Origin: Tessaracoccus bendigoensis DSM 12906
GTDB lineage: Bacteria > Actinomycetota > Actinomycetes > Propionibacteriales > Propionibacteriaceae
NCBI RefSeq assembly: GCF_900141915.1
Contig: NZ_FQZG01000028.1
Span: 1 to 47,342 of the forward strand
Direction: 5' to 3'
DNA: 47,342 nt
The position numbers and the translations under genes were made by a program. This document shows, in pieces, positions 21,368 through 30,314 of the stretch. A model generated the notes under the pieces. That model was given only the letters and a program-made list of their open reading frames with translations. It searched no databases and was not told the origin of the DNA. Each line of letters opens with the position of its first letter. Positions within the stretch are counted from its first letter, which is position 1.

Positions 21368-23552
21368 GCTGCTCGAAGACAGGGCGCACCTTCAGCCACC
21401 ACTGCTCATTCGGACGCTGGTTGTCCCAGTCCATCCCCGCGCTGACCTCACGGAGCGGCGCGAGTAGCCCTGGTGCGCCGCTGGAGGCTGCCACATAGTC
21501 GGTGCTGCCGTTCAGCAGTTGCCGGTCAAGATTGCTGATCGCCATGTAGGCGAGCCTGGTGGCATTGATCCGGTCGAAGGGTGTGGGATTGCCACCCTGC
21601 TGGATATGCCCGATGACGGCGTCGCGGACCGAGTAGATGCCGGCGCCCTCGGCTTCAAACAATCTGGTGATCACGTCGCCGGTGAAGTACTTGCTCGCCT
21701 CCTCGCCCATCACCGTAAGGTAGAACGATCGGCCACTCGTGAAGGAGTCGACCAGCGCAGTCACATCGTCTGTCAACTGTTCCAGCGTGATGCCGGTCTC
21801 AGGCAGGTATGCCTTCTCGGCGCCAGCCGCGAGAGCGCCCATCAACGGGAGGAACCCACATGTGCGTCCCATCGTCTCCACGACAAAGGCCCGCTTGCTG
21901 GCGGAGGCCGACATGCGGATCATGTCGATCGATCTGACGATCGTGTTCAGCGCCGTATCCGAGCCAACCGCCATCGGCCAGTCGGGAAGGTTGTTGTCGA
22001 TGCTGGCGGGCAGTAGGGCGATCGGGATATTGAAGGCCGGGTAGCGCCGCCTTTCCTTCTCCATCAGGTCGACAGTCGCGTAGGCGTGGAAACCGCCCAT
22101 CACGAGCAGCGCGTCGATGCGGTGCTCCTCCAAGGTGCGCGCCATCATGTAGAGGTCGGCGTCCACGGGGACGTAGCGTCGGGTGCCGAAATTGGCGCCT
22201 CCGGTGCTGGCCATGCCCTCCACATCGGACCAGGAGACTTCCTGAAGATCGCCCGAGATGAGCCCTGGCACTCCGCCCTTCACGGCGAACAGGTCATAGC
22301 CCCGGTCGAGGCCTGCCCGCACCGCAACCCTGGCCAGTTGGTTCATGCCGGGCGCAAGGGCCCCGGCGTGCATGACCGCGATGCGCTTCGCGTTCTCGCT
22401 GTGCGCCACGGTCGGGGTCGCCTCGGAGAGCATCCGGTAGATGTCGACCATGGTGGTGAATCCCACACCCCTGGCGTGGATCGCCGCCTCGTAGTCGCCT
22501 TCGTTGACGAAGTCGCCGATCCTGTGGGTCGCCTCGACGGCTGCCAGGAGCGGCGTCGTGTTGACCATGTCGCGACGGACGCCCACCAGCATCGGCTCGG
22601 ACTGGGCGTCGGCGGACAAGACCTGACGGACCGCCTCGGCCCCGCAGACGGTGGCCATCCAACGATCGTAGGCCGACGGGGTCCCGCCGCGCTGCACGTG
22701 CCCGAGGATGGTGATGCGCGCCTCCTCGCCGGTGCGGTCACGCAGTGCTGCCTGAATCCGTTGGGCCGTGATGGGTTCCCCCTCACGGTCGGCGGCCCCT
22801 TCGGAGACGAGGATGATCGAGTCGCGGCGCCCTGCGGCCCTCCCCCGGCCCAGAACCTCCACCATGCGGTCCTCCCATCCTGGGCGCGGTGGGGACTCGG
22901 GTAGGAAGGTGTAGTCGGCGCCCCCGGCGATGGCGGTCATGAGGGCGAGGTAGCCACAGTGGCGACCCATCACCTCGACGATGAAGGTGCGGCGGTGTGA
23001 TTCGGCGGTCGAGCTGATCGCATCGATCGCCTCGGTGATACGGTGCATCGCCGAGTCGGTGCCGATGGTCATATCGGTGCCGACCATGTCGTTGTCGATG
23101 GAACCGACCATCCCTGCGATGTTCAGGTGTGGGTGGGCCGCGGCCTGCTCAGCGGTGATGCGGCCGGTGGTGACCAGTTCCTCAACATATGCGGGCCAGC
23201 CGAGACACAACGCCCGGGTACCGGTGAGCGATCCGTCGCCCCCGATCACGATCAGCCTGTCGATCCCGTTGTGGACGAGGTTCTCAACGGCCTTGAGCTG
23301 TCCCTCGCGGGTGCGGAACTCGGCGGAGCGGGCGGTGCCGATGACCGTCCCGCCCTTGTTCAGGATGCCGGATACGTCGCTCCAGCCGAGGTGCCTGATG
23401 TGCTCGCCTCCGGCGATGGCTCCCTGCCACCCCTCGTAGATGGCATACACCTCGGCGCCCTGGTGGATGCCGGAGCGGACGATGGAGCGCACTGCGGCGT
23501 TCATGCCCTGCGCATCCCCGCCCGAAGTCATGACTCCGATGCGCGGGCTCAT
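21342..23552 (-). CDS. pfk: Tandem (eukaryotic-type) 6-phosphofructokinase
   Basis: A 736-residue enzyme with two fused PFK domains, about twice the usual bacterial length, committing fructose 6-phosphate to glycolysis. The N-half is catalytic-looking: GGDAQGMNA, GGDGSLTG (the Gly of ATP-dependent enzymes, not the Asp of PPi enzymes), GSIDNDMVGTD, EVMGRHCGY and GHVQRGG. The C-half is degenerate as in eukaryotic enzymes: GGFHAY replaces GGDGS and ASIDNN replaces SIDND. So the C-half is probably allosteric. The ATG at 23552 is at the first strand and overlaps the DUF3052 stop by four bases. A longer in-frame extension upstream is antisense-like and rejected. Confidence 0.9.
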   Translation of the reverse strand: MSPRIGVMTSGGDAQGMNAAVRSIVRSGIHQGAEVYAIYEGWQGAIAGGEHIRHLGWSDVSGILNKGGTVIGTARSAEFRTREGQLKAVENLVHNGIDRLIVIGGDGSLTGTRALCLGWPAYVEELVTTGRITAEQAAAHPHLNIAGMVGSIDNDMVGTDMTIGTDSAMHRITEAIDAISSTAESHRRTFIVEVMGRHCGYLALMTAIAGGADYTFLPESPPRPGWEDRMVEVLGRGRAAGRRDSIILVSEGAADREGEPITAQRIQAALRDRTGEEARITILGHVQRGGTPSAYDRWMATVCGAEAVRQVLSADAQSEPMLVGVRRDMVNTTPLLAAVEATHRIGDFVNEGDYEAAIHARGVGFTTMVDIYRMLSEATPTVAHSENAKRIAVMHAGALAPGMNQLARVAVRAGLDRGYDLFAVKGGVPGLISGDLQEVSWSDVEGMASTGGANFGTRRYVPVDADLYMMARTLEEHRIDALLVMGGFHAYATVDLMEKERRRYPAFNIPIALLPASIDNNLPDWPMAVGSDTALNTIVRSIDMIRMSASASKRAFVVETMGRTCGFLPLMGALAAGAEKAYLPETGITLEQLTDDVTALVDSFTSGRSFYLTVMGEEASKYFTGDVITRLFEAEGAGIYSVRDAVIGHIQQGGNPTPFDRINATRLAYMAISNLDRQLLNGSTDYVAASSGAPGLLAPLREVSAGMDWDNQRPNEQWWLKVRPVFEQLSRRPGQE

Positions 23553-23974
23553 CGGCGGGTTCCCTTTGGGCGCACCACACGAGTTGCCTGCCAGTCGGGT
23601 GCGACGTTGACGGTATTGGTCAGCGCAAGCCCTGCGACGGTGACGCCCTCTGCGAGCGATGCTGCGGAGATGAACCCCGGTCGTCCGACCTTCGGTGTCA
23701 ACAACCAGATGCAGCCGGAGCCTGACAGGTCTGTCATCGCATCGACCAGCCCGTCGGCGATGTCGCCGTCGTCTTCCCTCCACCAGAGCACCACGACGTC
23801 AACCGCTTCGAGCGGGTCGTCGACCATCTCGGCGTCGATGGAGTCCATGATGTCGTCGCGGAGGTCCGCGTCCACGTCGTCGTCCCATCCCAGTTCCTGG
23901 ACCACGAGCCCAGGGGTGAGGCTCAGAAGGTCGGCGCTCGCGAGCGGGTCCCTGGTCGACTTGCTATCTGCCAT
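23549..23974 (-). CDS. DUF3052 family protein
   Basis: A 141-residue acidic cytosolic protein of DUF3052, an actinobacterial family of unknown role commonly found next to aceE, as here. Typical segments are LVVQELGWDDDVD, VDVVVLWWREDDGD and the closing APDWQATRVVRPK. The ATG at 23974 is preferred; a GTG two codons earlier is possible. It overlaps the start of the phosphofructokinase gene (ATGA), so the two are translationally coupled, placing a gene of unknown role in the same unit as glycolysis. Confidence 0.88.
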   Translation of the reverse strand: MADSKSTRDPLASADLLSLTPGLVVQELGWDDDVDADLRDDIMDSIDAEMVDDPLEAVDVVVLWWREDDGDIADGLVDAMTDLSGSGCIWLLTPKVGRPGFISAASLAEGVTVAGLALTNTVNVAPDWQATRVVRPKGTRR

Positions 23975-24035
23975 GTCCACAGGTCAAGCCTGCCAGATGC
24001 GGCGCCCGATTTCACGACGGCCCCCCGGAACGGGT

Positions 24036-24069
24036 AGGAAGGGCCGGTCCGAATAAGGACCGACCCTTC
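24036..24069 (-). terminator. Hairpin between aceE and DUF3052
   Basis: A 14-base stem with one mismatch (24036-24049 with 24056-24069) and a GAATAA loop, about 32 bases after the aceE stop. It should separate aceE from the DUF3052-pfk unit at least in part. Confidence 0.65.
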
Positions 24070-24101
24070 CCAGATGTGGCCTCTGTGGGCGACGCCTTGG
24101 C

Positions 24102-26861
24102 CTACGCGTCGCCTCCGGCGTTTCCAGATGCGCCGGCCGTCACATCGTCCAGCCGGTACCGTGCGGCGGCCTCGGTCGCCCACTCCGCCGGGACCTGACC
24201 GTCGGCTGCGAGCCGCTGCAGGACCGCCACCGCCACCGACGGACCGTCGATGTTGAAGAAGCGACGGGCCGCGGCGCGGGTGTCGGAGAAGCCGAAACCG
24301 TCGGCACCCAGCGTCGTGTAGTCGCCAGGGACCCACTGCCGGATCTGGTCGGGAACGGCTCGCATGTAGTCGGACACCGCCACCACCGGGCCGGGCGTGC
24401 CTTCCAGCTTCTGCTCGACCCAGGTCTTGGGATGCTCGCCGAACGGGTCATGGAACTTGGCTTCCTCGATGGTGAGACCCTCGCGCCTCAACTCGCCCCA
24501 TGAGGTGACGCTCCACACGTCCGCGACCACGCCGTAGTCGTTCTTGAGGAGTTCCTGGGCCTCGAGCGCCCAAGCGAGACCGACGCCGGACGCAAGGATC
24601 TGCGCGCGGCGGGCGTCTTCGCCGACGCCCTCCATCGAGCCGGGCTTGACCAGGTACATGCCCCTGGTGATGCCCTCGACCTCGACCCCTGCCGGCTCTG
24701 CGGGCTGGACGATCGGCTCGTTGTAGACCGTCAGGTAGTAGATGACGTTCTCGGGGTGTTCACCGTACATCCGGCGTAGCCCGTCGCGCACGATGTGGGC
24801 GATCTCGTAACCGTAGGCCGGATCGTAGGAAACGACCGCGGTGTTGGTCGACGCCAGGATCGGCGAGTGGCCGTCCATATGCTGGGTGCCTTCACCGGTC
24901 AAGGTGGTGCGACCCGCCGTTGCTCCGATCATGAAACCGCGTGAAAGCTGGTCGGCGGCGGCCCACATCGCGTCCCCGGTGCGCTGGAAGCCGAACATCG
25001 AATAGAAGATGTAGATCGGGACCATCGGCTCGCCCTGGGTGGCGTACGAGGTGCCGGCAGCGGTGAACGCCGCGACCGAACCGGCCTCGTTGATGCCGGT
25101 GTGGAGGATCTGACCAGACTTGGACTCGCGGTAGCTGAGGAACAACTCGTTGTCGACCGGTGTGTAGTTCTGTCCGTGCGGGTTGTAGATCTTGATGGTC
25201 GGGAAGAAGGCGTCCATACCAAAGGTGCGGGCCTCGTCCGGGATGATCGGGACCACGTGCGGCGCGAACTGCTTGTCGCGCATCAGATCCTTCAGCAGCC
25301 GCACGAATGCCATGGTCGTGGCAACCTGCTGATTGCCGGAGCCCTTCCGCGACGACTCGTACGCCTTGTCGGCTGGCAGCGAGATGAACTTCCGGTCGGC
25401 GCGACGCTCCGGTAGGTAGCCGCCCAACTCCCGACGTCGCTCCTGCAGGTACTGGATGCGCGGATCATCCTGCCCGGGGTGGATGTAGGGCGGCAAGTAC
25501 GGATCTGCTTCGAGTTGCTCGTCGGTGACGGGTACATCGACCCGGTCACGGAAGCCCTTGAGGTCGTCGAGCGCCATCTTCTTCATCTGATGGGTCGCGT
25601 TGCGGCCGGCGAAGTGCTTGCCGAGGAAGTAGCCCTTGATGGTGTGGGCGAGGATGACGGTGGGGGCACCCGTGAACTCGGTGGCCGCCTTGTACGCCGC
25701 ATACACCTTGGAGTAGTCGTGGCCACCCCGGGTGAGGCGCCAGATGTCGTCGTCGCTCCAGTCGGTGACCATGGCCGCGGTGCGCGGATCACGCTCGAAG
25801 AAGTATTTGCGCACGTATGCGCCGTCATTGGCCTTGAACGTCTGGAAATCGCCGTCGGTGGTCGAGTTCATCAGGTTGACCAGCGCGCCGTCGGCGTCGT
25901 TGGCGAGTAGCGGGTCCCAGCCGCGGCCCCAGACGAGCTTGATCACGTTCCAGCCGGCCCCTCGGAAGAAAGCCTCGAGTTCCTGGACGATCTTGCCGTT
26001 ACCTCGGACCGGGCCGTCGAGCCGCTGCAGGTTGCAGTTGACGACGAAGGTGAGGTTGTCGAGTTCGTCGTTGGCGGCCAACTGCAGGGCGCCGCGCGAC
26101 TCGACCTCGTCCATCTCGCCGTCACCCAGGAACGCCCACACGTGCTGCTGTGAGGTGTCCTTGAGGCCACGGTTGTGCAGGTAGCGGTTGAACTGGGCCT
26201 GGTAGATCGCGTTGATCGGCCCGAGTCCCATCGAAACGGTCGGGAACTCCCAGAAGTTGTCCATCTGCCTGGGGTGCGGGTAGCTCGGGAGCGACCGGAT
26301 TTTCCCATCGACGTAGTGCGAGTGCTCCTGGCGGAAGCCGTCGAGATCGTCCTCGGTGAGCCGACCCTCGAGGAACGCGCGGGCATACATGCCAGGTGAG
26401 GCGTGCCCTTGGAAGTAGATCTGATCCCCGCCCCCCGGGTGGTCCTTTCCACGGAAGAAGTGGTTGAAACCGACCTCGTACAGGGTCGCCGAAGATGCGT
26501 ACGAGGCGATGTGGCCGCCGACGCCGACGCCGGGACGCTGGGCGCGGTGCACCATGATGGCGGCGTTCCAGCGCAGGAGACGGCGGATGCCGCGTTCGAG
26601 CGCTTCGTCGCCGGGAAACACCGGCTCGCTGCCTGCTGGGATGGTGTTGACGTAATCGGTGCCCGTCAGGGATGGCACGCCGATGTGGCGTTCACGGGCC
26701 CGCTCGAGGAGCTTTAGCATCACGTAGCGGGCGCGGTTCCGGCCGCCCGCTTCGATCACTCCGTCAAGCGATTCAAGCCATTCCGCGGTCTCCGCAGGAT
26801 CGATGTCCGGGAGATTGGTGGGCAGACCATTGAGAATCGGTCCAACCTCGTTCTGACTCAC
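24102..26861 (-). CDS. aceE: Pyruvate dehydrogenase E1 component (homodimeric)
   Basis: A 919-residue thiamine diphosphate enzyme that decarboxylates pyruvate and acetylates the lipoyl group of E2. Homodimeric AceE type: [41 protein letters not shown], the ThDP-binding [32 protein letters not shown], and the second-domain [20 protein letters not shown]. Length is normal for actinobacterial AceE. The GTG at 26861 is chosen since AGAGGAA lies just upstream and the protein then begins [20 protein letters not shown] as in relatives. The E3 gene is at 1.9 kb in this window. It sits alone on its transcript. Confidence 0.96.
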   Translation of the reverse strand: MSQNEVGPILNGLPTNLPDIDPAETAEWLESLDGVIEAGGRNRARYVMLKLLERARERHIGVPSLTGTDYVNTIPAGSEPVFPGDEALERGIRRLLRWNAAIMVHRAQRPGVGVGGHIASYASSATLYEVGFNHFFRGKDHPGGGDQIYFQGHASPGMYARAFLEGRLTEDDLDGFRQEHSHYVDGKIRSLPSYPHPRQMDNFWEFPTVSMGLGPINAIYQAQFNRYLHNRGLKDTSQQHVWAFLGDGEMDEVESRGALQLAANDELDNLTFVVNCNLQRLDGPVRGNGKIVQELEAFFRGAGWNVIKLVWGRGWDPLLANDADGALVNLMNSTTDGDFQTFKANDGAYVRKYFFERDPRTAAMVTDWSDDDIWRLTRGGHDYSKVYAAYKAATEFTGAPTVILAHTIKGYFLGKHFAGRNATHQMKKMALDDLKGFRDRVDVPVTDEQLEADPYLPPYIHPGQDDPRIQYLQERRRELGGYLPERRADRKFISLPADKAYESSRKGSGNQQVATTMAFVRLLKDLMRDKQFAPHVVPIIPDEARTFGMDAFFPTIKIYNPHGQNYTPVDNELFLSYRESKSGQILHTGINEAGSVAAFTAAGTSYATQGEPMVPIYIFYSMFGFQRTGDAMWAAADQLSRGFMIGATAGRTTLTGEGTQHMDGHSPILASTNTAVVSYDPAYGYEIAHIVRDGLRRMYGEHPENVIYYLTVYNEPIVQPAEPAGVEVEGITRGMYLVKPGSMEGVGEDARRAQILASGVGLAWALEAQELLKNDYGVVADVWSVTSWGELRREGLTIEEAKFHDPFGEHPKTWVEQKLEGTPGPVVAVSDYMRAVPDQIRQWVPGDYTTLGADGFGFSDTRAAARRFFNIDGPSVAVAVLQRLAADGQVPAEWATEAAARYRLDDVTAGASGNAGGDA

Positions 26862-27116
26862 GAAGGTTCCTCTCGATGTCGGGCAACATGGGCTTCGGCG
26901 CAGGCCGATACCAGATCCCCACCCTAGCGCGCTTCGGGGGTGCCCAATGGGCATTCAACCGTCGCGTGGAAGGGGTCTTTCGACGCCTGGGGCGGGATCG
27001 ATGCAGGCGGTCCCGCAACTGACGAGGCTGGAGGCAGCGACGAAGTCTTTAAATATGATACAAGAAAATAGTGCAAAAGATCCGGCGGTCCACCCCTCGA
27101 CCCGGTTTCCGTTTCG
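26862..27116 (-). promoter_or_regulatory. aceE upstream region with two possible promoters
   Basis: A TAGGGT hexamer on the minus strand at 26921-26926 is a good actinobacterial -10, with TTGGGC at 26942-26947 as a close-spaced -35. Farther up, a strikingly AT-rich patch (27046-27080) contains TTGCAC at 27071-27076 and TTTAAA at 27048-27053, 17 bases apart on the same strand. No gene lies in this stretch. Confidence 0.35.
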
Positions 27117-28130
27117 TCAGCGGTGGCGCCGCGCGTGTTTCAACAGCCGCTCGACCGGCCAGGTGGTGACTATCTGGTCGGGCTCTATCCCGGCGGCCAC
27201 TGCCCTGGCGGCGCCGTAGGTGAGGAAGTCGAGTTGTCCGGGGGCGTGGGCGTCCGAGTCGACGCTGAACAGGCACCCGGCGTCCTTGGCGATGAGCAGC
27301 AGATCCAGTGGCGGGTCCTGGCGCTCCGGTCTCGAGTTGATCTCCACGGCGACCCCGAACATGGCGCACGCCGCGAACACGAGTTCGGCGTCGAAGCTCG
27401 ACTGGCCGCGCCAGGTGCCGTCTGGTCGGAGCTTGCGCCCGGTCGGGTGCCCGAGGACGGTCGTGTGCCGGTTCGAGACGGCGCCGATCATCCGACGGGT
27501 CATGGTCGTGGAATCGGCCGTCAGCTCGGAATGCACCGAGGCGGTGACGACATCGAGCCCGTCGAGCAACGCGTCTGCCTGGTCGAGGGCGCCGTCGCCG
27601 AGTATGTCCACCTCTATTCCCTTGAGGATGCGCACCCGGTGGTTGCGCTGGGCGGACTCGATCTCGCCCCACTGTGAGACGAGGCGTTCCCCACTGAGCC
27701 CGTTGGCGACGCGGAGCCGAGGGGAATGGTCGGTGATCGCGAGGTAGTCGTGGCCGAGAGCTTCGGCAATGGTGGCCATCTCCGCGATGGATGAGCCGCC
27801 GTCTGACCAGTTCGTGTGGGTGTGCAGGTCGCCGCGCAGCAATGCCCTGAGGTCGTCGCCTGCCGGGTCGAGCGAGGCTGCGCCCGCGGCCCTCTTATCG
27901 GCCAGTGCGGTCGGCAACCTGCCTTGTGCGGCGGCCGCGGCAATCGCGGAGGTCTTCGGTCCGAATCCCTTCAGCGACCTCCACCCCGCCTCGGTGTCTG
28001 GTAGCTCTGGCAAGCCGTCCGCGATGGCCGCAGCCTCGCGGAATGCCCGGACGCGGTACGTGTCGGCGCGGTCCCGCTCGAGCCAGAATGCGTACTCGCG
28101 TAGCGCCTCCGACGGTGTCAGGCCGGTCAT
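27117..28130 (-). CDS. PolX-like PHP-domain phosphoesterase
   Basis: A 337-residue protein with the C-terminal architecture of bacterial family X polymerases but no polymerase domain. Residues 1-60 form a helical, helix-hairpin-helix-like region (LKGFGPKTSAIAAAA). From about 98 a PHP phosphoesterase domain shows metal ligands in GDLHTHTNWSDGG, AITDHS, KGIEVDILGDG, TASVHS, LGHPTGR, EINSRPER and VDSDAHAPG. It may process DNA ends or hydrolyse a phosphoester; the substrate is unknown. It follows cobF on the same strand by 52 bases and is probably cotranscribed with it. Confidence 0.85.
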   Translation of the reverse strand: MTGLTPSEALREYAFWLERDRADTYRVRAFREAAAIADGLPELPDTEAGWRSLKGFGPKTSAIAAAAAQGRLPTALADKRAAGAASLDPAGDDLRALLRGDLHTHTNWSDGGSSIAEMATIAEALGHDYLAITDHSPRLRVANGLSGERLVSQWGEIESAQRNHRVRILKGIEVDILGDGALDQADALLDGLDVVTASVHSELTADSTTMTRRMIGAVSNRHTTVLGHPTGRKLRPDGTWRGQSSFDAELVFAACAMFGVAVEINSRPERQDPPLDLLLIAKDAGCLFSVDSDAHAPGQLDFLTYGAARAVAAGIEPDQIVTTWPVERLLKHARRHR

Positions 28131-28182
28131 GGGATGCGCGTCGGCCGACAGGTGCCAACCGGGCCGGGGCTGGGAGGCGGCT

Positions 28183-28914
28183 TCATGAGCGCAGGAGATA
28201 GATGTCCTGGATCCAGCTGTGCTGCGAGATCAGCCGTTGCCGCACTCGCTGCAGCTCCGGCACCACCGTGCGCAGGGGACCGCTGGCCAGCACCTGGTCA
28301 GCGGTGCCGAGATAGGCGCCCCAGAACAGCTCAGTGTCCGGGAACTCCGCTACGAGGGCCTGGCAGGTGAAGTCGGCGTCGTCGAGCACCACGAAGTCAC
28401 CGAGGCCCGGGTGGTATTCCGACAACAGCCGGGCTCCGATGGTGAGGTGCACGCTCTGCCCCGCGCGGTTGAGCGCGATCGCGTGTGCCGCAGCCAACAA
28501 CTGGGGCGCAGACACTCCGGGGATGACCGTCACGTCCATCGGGATGGCGCCCCGCAGCTCATCGACCACCCTCAGGACGGAGTCGTAGACCGCCGGATCG
28601 CCCCAGGCCAGGAACCCGACCGTGGCGTCATCTGGCAGACCACTCATAATCTGCGAATAGGGGGCCAGCCGCGCGGCGTCGATCTCACCGTCATCGGCTT
28701 GCGTGTGTGCGGGATCGAGGACCGTTACCACCCGATGGACCCGCTTGACGTTGCGGCGGATCAACTCGCTGCGACGCCACACCTGATCCGACTGGTTGTC
28801 GTCGGAGTCGGCGACCAGGAACACGTCGACGCTGTTCATCGCGTCGACCGCGTCGAGCGTGAGTTGACCGAAGCCGCCGGGGCCGAGCCCGATCACGAAT
28901 ACCTTGCGCGCCAC
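28183..28914 (-). CDS. cobF: Precorrin-6A synthase (deacetylating)
   Basis: A 243-residue SAM-dependent methyltransferase of the tetrapyrrole methylase fold, matching CobF, which makes precorrin-6A by C-1 methylation with loss of acetate in the aerobic cobalamin route. Seen: VIGLGPGGFGQLTLDAVDAM, FLAWGDPAVYDS, VIPGVSAPQLLAAAHAIALNRAG and FWGAYLG. I start at the GTG at 28914: a TAGGGT -10 element ends seven bases before it, and the protein then begins at the first strand. A GTG nine bases earlier overlaps that hexamer. No other cobalamin gene is in the window. Confidence 0.88.
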   Translation of the reverse strand: MARKVFVIGLGPGGFGQLTLDAVDAMNSVDVFLVADSDDNQSDQVWRRSELIRRNVKRVHRVVTVLDPAHTQADDGEIDAARLAPYSQIMSGLPDDATVGFLAWGDPAVYDSVLRVVDELRGAIPMDVTVIPGVSAPQLLAAAHAIALNRAGQSVHLTIGARLLSEYHPGLGDFVVLDDADFTCQALVAEFPDTELFWGAYLGTADQVLASGPLRTVVPELQRVRQRLISQHSWIQDIYLLRS

Positions 28915-28921
28915 ACCGCTC

Positions 28922-28947
28922 ACCCTACCGTCCCCTGGCCATAAACT
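28922..28947. promoter_or_regulatory. Face-to-face leaderless promoters of cobF and fasR
   Basis: TAGGGT on the minus strand (28922-28927) serves cobF, and TAAACT on the plus strand (28942-28947) serves fasR, whose ATG is six bases on. The hexamers are 14 bases apart, so each promoter's -35 region would overlap the other's -10. Simultaneous use looks impossible. Confidence 0.45.
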
Positions 28948-28953
28948 TGCTGG

Positions 28954-30153
28954 ATGGAACCCCGTCCCGGAACTGCGCCAGCGTTGATCTCCTCTTCCCG
29001 CACGCGAGCCGGGATCATCAAGCGGCTCACGGCGGCATCCTCCGAGATGAACACCGCGACCTTAGCTGCGCTCAATACCCGCCATGCCTGGTTCGGGCGG
29101 CTGGACGCGGAGTCGCGCTCCTGGATCGGTCTGCTGGCCCGCTCCGGGATCGACGGATTCGCAACCTGGTTCTCCGGTGAGGAGTTCAAACCCGAGTCGA
29201 TCTTCGACGCCGCTCCTCGCGCGATGGCACGCCGCATCACTCTGCAACAGACCGTGGACCTGGTGCGTACCACCACCGATGTGGTGGAAGAGCAGATCCA
29301 GCATCTGCTGCCCCGTGGTGACCGGCAGCCGCTGCAACTGGGCATCGTGCACTACTCAAGGGAGGTCGCATTCGCGGCGGCCGCGATCTATGCGAGCGCG
29401 GCAGAGGCCCGTGGCGCCTGGGACACGCGAATCGAGGCCACGGTTGTCGATGCGGTGGTGCGGGCCGAGACCGATGAATCCGTGATCTCCCGGGCCTCGA
29501 CTCTCGGCTGGAACACGGAGTCCGACGTGGTCGTGGCGATCGGCGGGGTGCCAAACCCCCACGACCCGGACGGCGGAGGCCAGTTGGACGGCCTGCGCAG
29601 GGCCGCCGCGAGACTGCAACTTGAGGTGCTCGCGGCTCCTCAAGGCGACAGGCTCGTCTGCATCTTCGGCGGGGAGGGAGTGGGTGACCCGGCGGAGACC
29701 TGCGAACGGATCGGAAAGCTGCAGGAGTTCTTCGCGCCCGGCCCAGTGGTCATCGGCCCCACAGCGGACGGACTCGCGGGCTCTCCCCGGTCCGCTCGGG
29801 CGGCCGCCTCCGGATTCCGCGCCGCGAAGGCCTGGCCCGAGGGCCCGCCGACCCTGCTGGCCATCGACCTCCTCCCGGAACGTGCTCTCGCCGGTGATGG
29901 GCACGCGCGCCGGATTCTGAGCGGCGACATCTATCCGGCGTTGGCCGCGAACAAGGAACTGCTTGAGACGTGCGTCGGATTCCTCGATGCAGGCTCCTCG
30001 ATGGAGGCCACCGCCCGGGCCCTCTTCGTGCATCCGAACACGGTGCGCTACCGGCTCAAGAGGATCCAGGACGTCACCGGCTACAATCCGGCCGACGCGA
30101 GGGAGGCCTACGTGCTCAGGATGGCGATCACGCTAGGCCGTCTCCAACGGTGA
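28954..30153 (+). CDS. fasR: PucR/CdaR-family regulator FasR of fatty acid synthesis
   Basis: A 399-residue regulator. The C-terminal PucR helix-turn-helix is clear: TCVGFLDAGSSMEATARALF and HPNTVRYRLKRIQDVTGYNP near 340-385. Before it lies a GGDEF-like fold typical of CdaR/PucR proteins, and the N-terminal half resembles the RsbT-type sensor part. In Streptomyces the orthologous FasR sits directly upstream of fabD-fabH-acpP-fabF and controls that operon; the same order here supports the name. The ATG at 28954 has a -10-like hexamer six bases upstream and no ribosome site, so it is probably leaderless. Confidence 0.88.
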   Translation: MEPRPGTAPALISSSRTRAGIIKRLTAASSEMNTATLAALNTRHAWFGRLDAESRSWIGLLARSGIDGFATWFSGEEFKPESIFDAAPRAMARRITLQQTVDLVRTTTDVVEEQIQHLLPRGDRQPLQLGIVHYSREVAFAAAAIYASAAEARGAWDTRIEATVVDAVVRAETDESVISRASTLGWNTESDVVVAIGGVPNPHDPDGGGQLDGLRRAAARLQLEVLAAPQGDRLVCIFGGEGVGDPAETCERIGKLQEFFAPGPVVIGPTADGLAGSPRSARAAASGFRAAKAWPEGPPTLLAIDLLPERALAGDGHARRILSGDIYPALAANKELLETCVGFLDAGSSMEATARALFVHPNTVRYRLKRIQDVTGYNPADAREAYVLRMAITLGRLQR

Positions 30154-30227
30154 CCGCTCCCGACACCGCTGTGATTCAGCGCACCTGACAAAATCCCCAG
30201 GGGCCTGTCACGGTCCGCACTCGGTGG

Positions 30228-30250
30228 GCATTGTCGGGTTCCCACAATGC
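30228..30250 (+). promoter_or_regulatory. Inverted repeat upstream of fabD, candidate FasR site
   Basis: GCATTGT and ACAATGC are perfect 7-base arms; inside them GGG and CCC also pair around TT. It lies 65 bases before the fabD start in the fasR-fabD gap. A smaller repeat, TGACA...TGTCA enclosing CCCCAGGGG, lies just upstream at 30186-30210 and may end the fasR transcript. Confidence 0.4.
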
Positions 30251-30314
30251 GCGTCGCGACATTTTCGTGCGATTCGATTTCCCCCCGTCGCGGGCAAACG
30301 GGCATGGTTGGAGG

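Noticed and set aside
23553-23783. 77-residue N-terminal extension of the phosphofructokinase
   Set aside because: It is Arg-rich and reads through the DUF3052 gene in another frame; the PFK fold starts at the ATG at 23552.
27117-28130. Full-length DNA polymerase X
   Set aside because: There is no nucleotidyltransferase domain; only a helical N-terminal part and the PHP domain are present.
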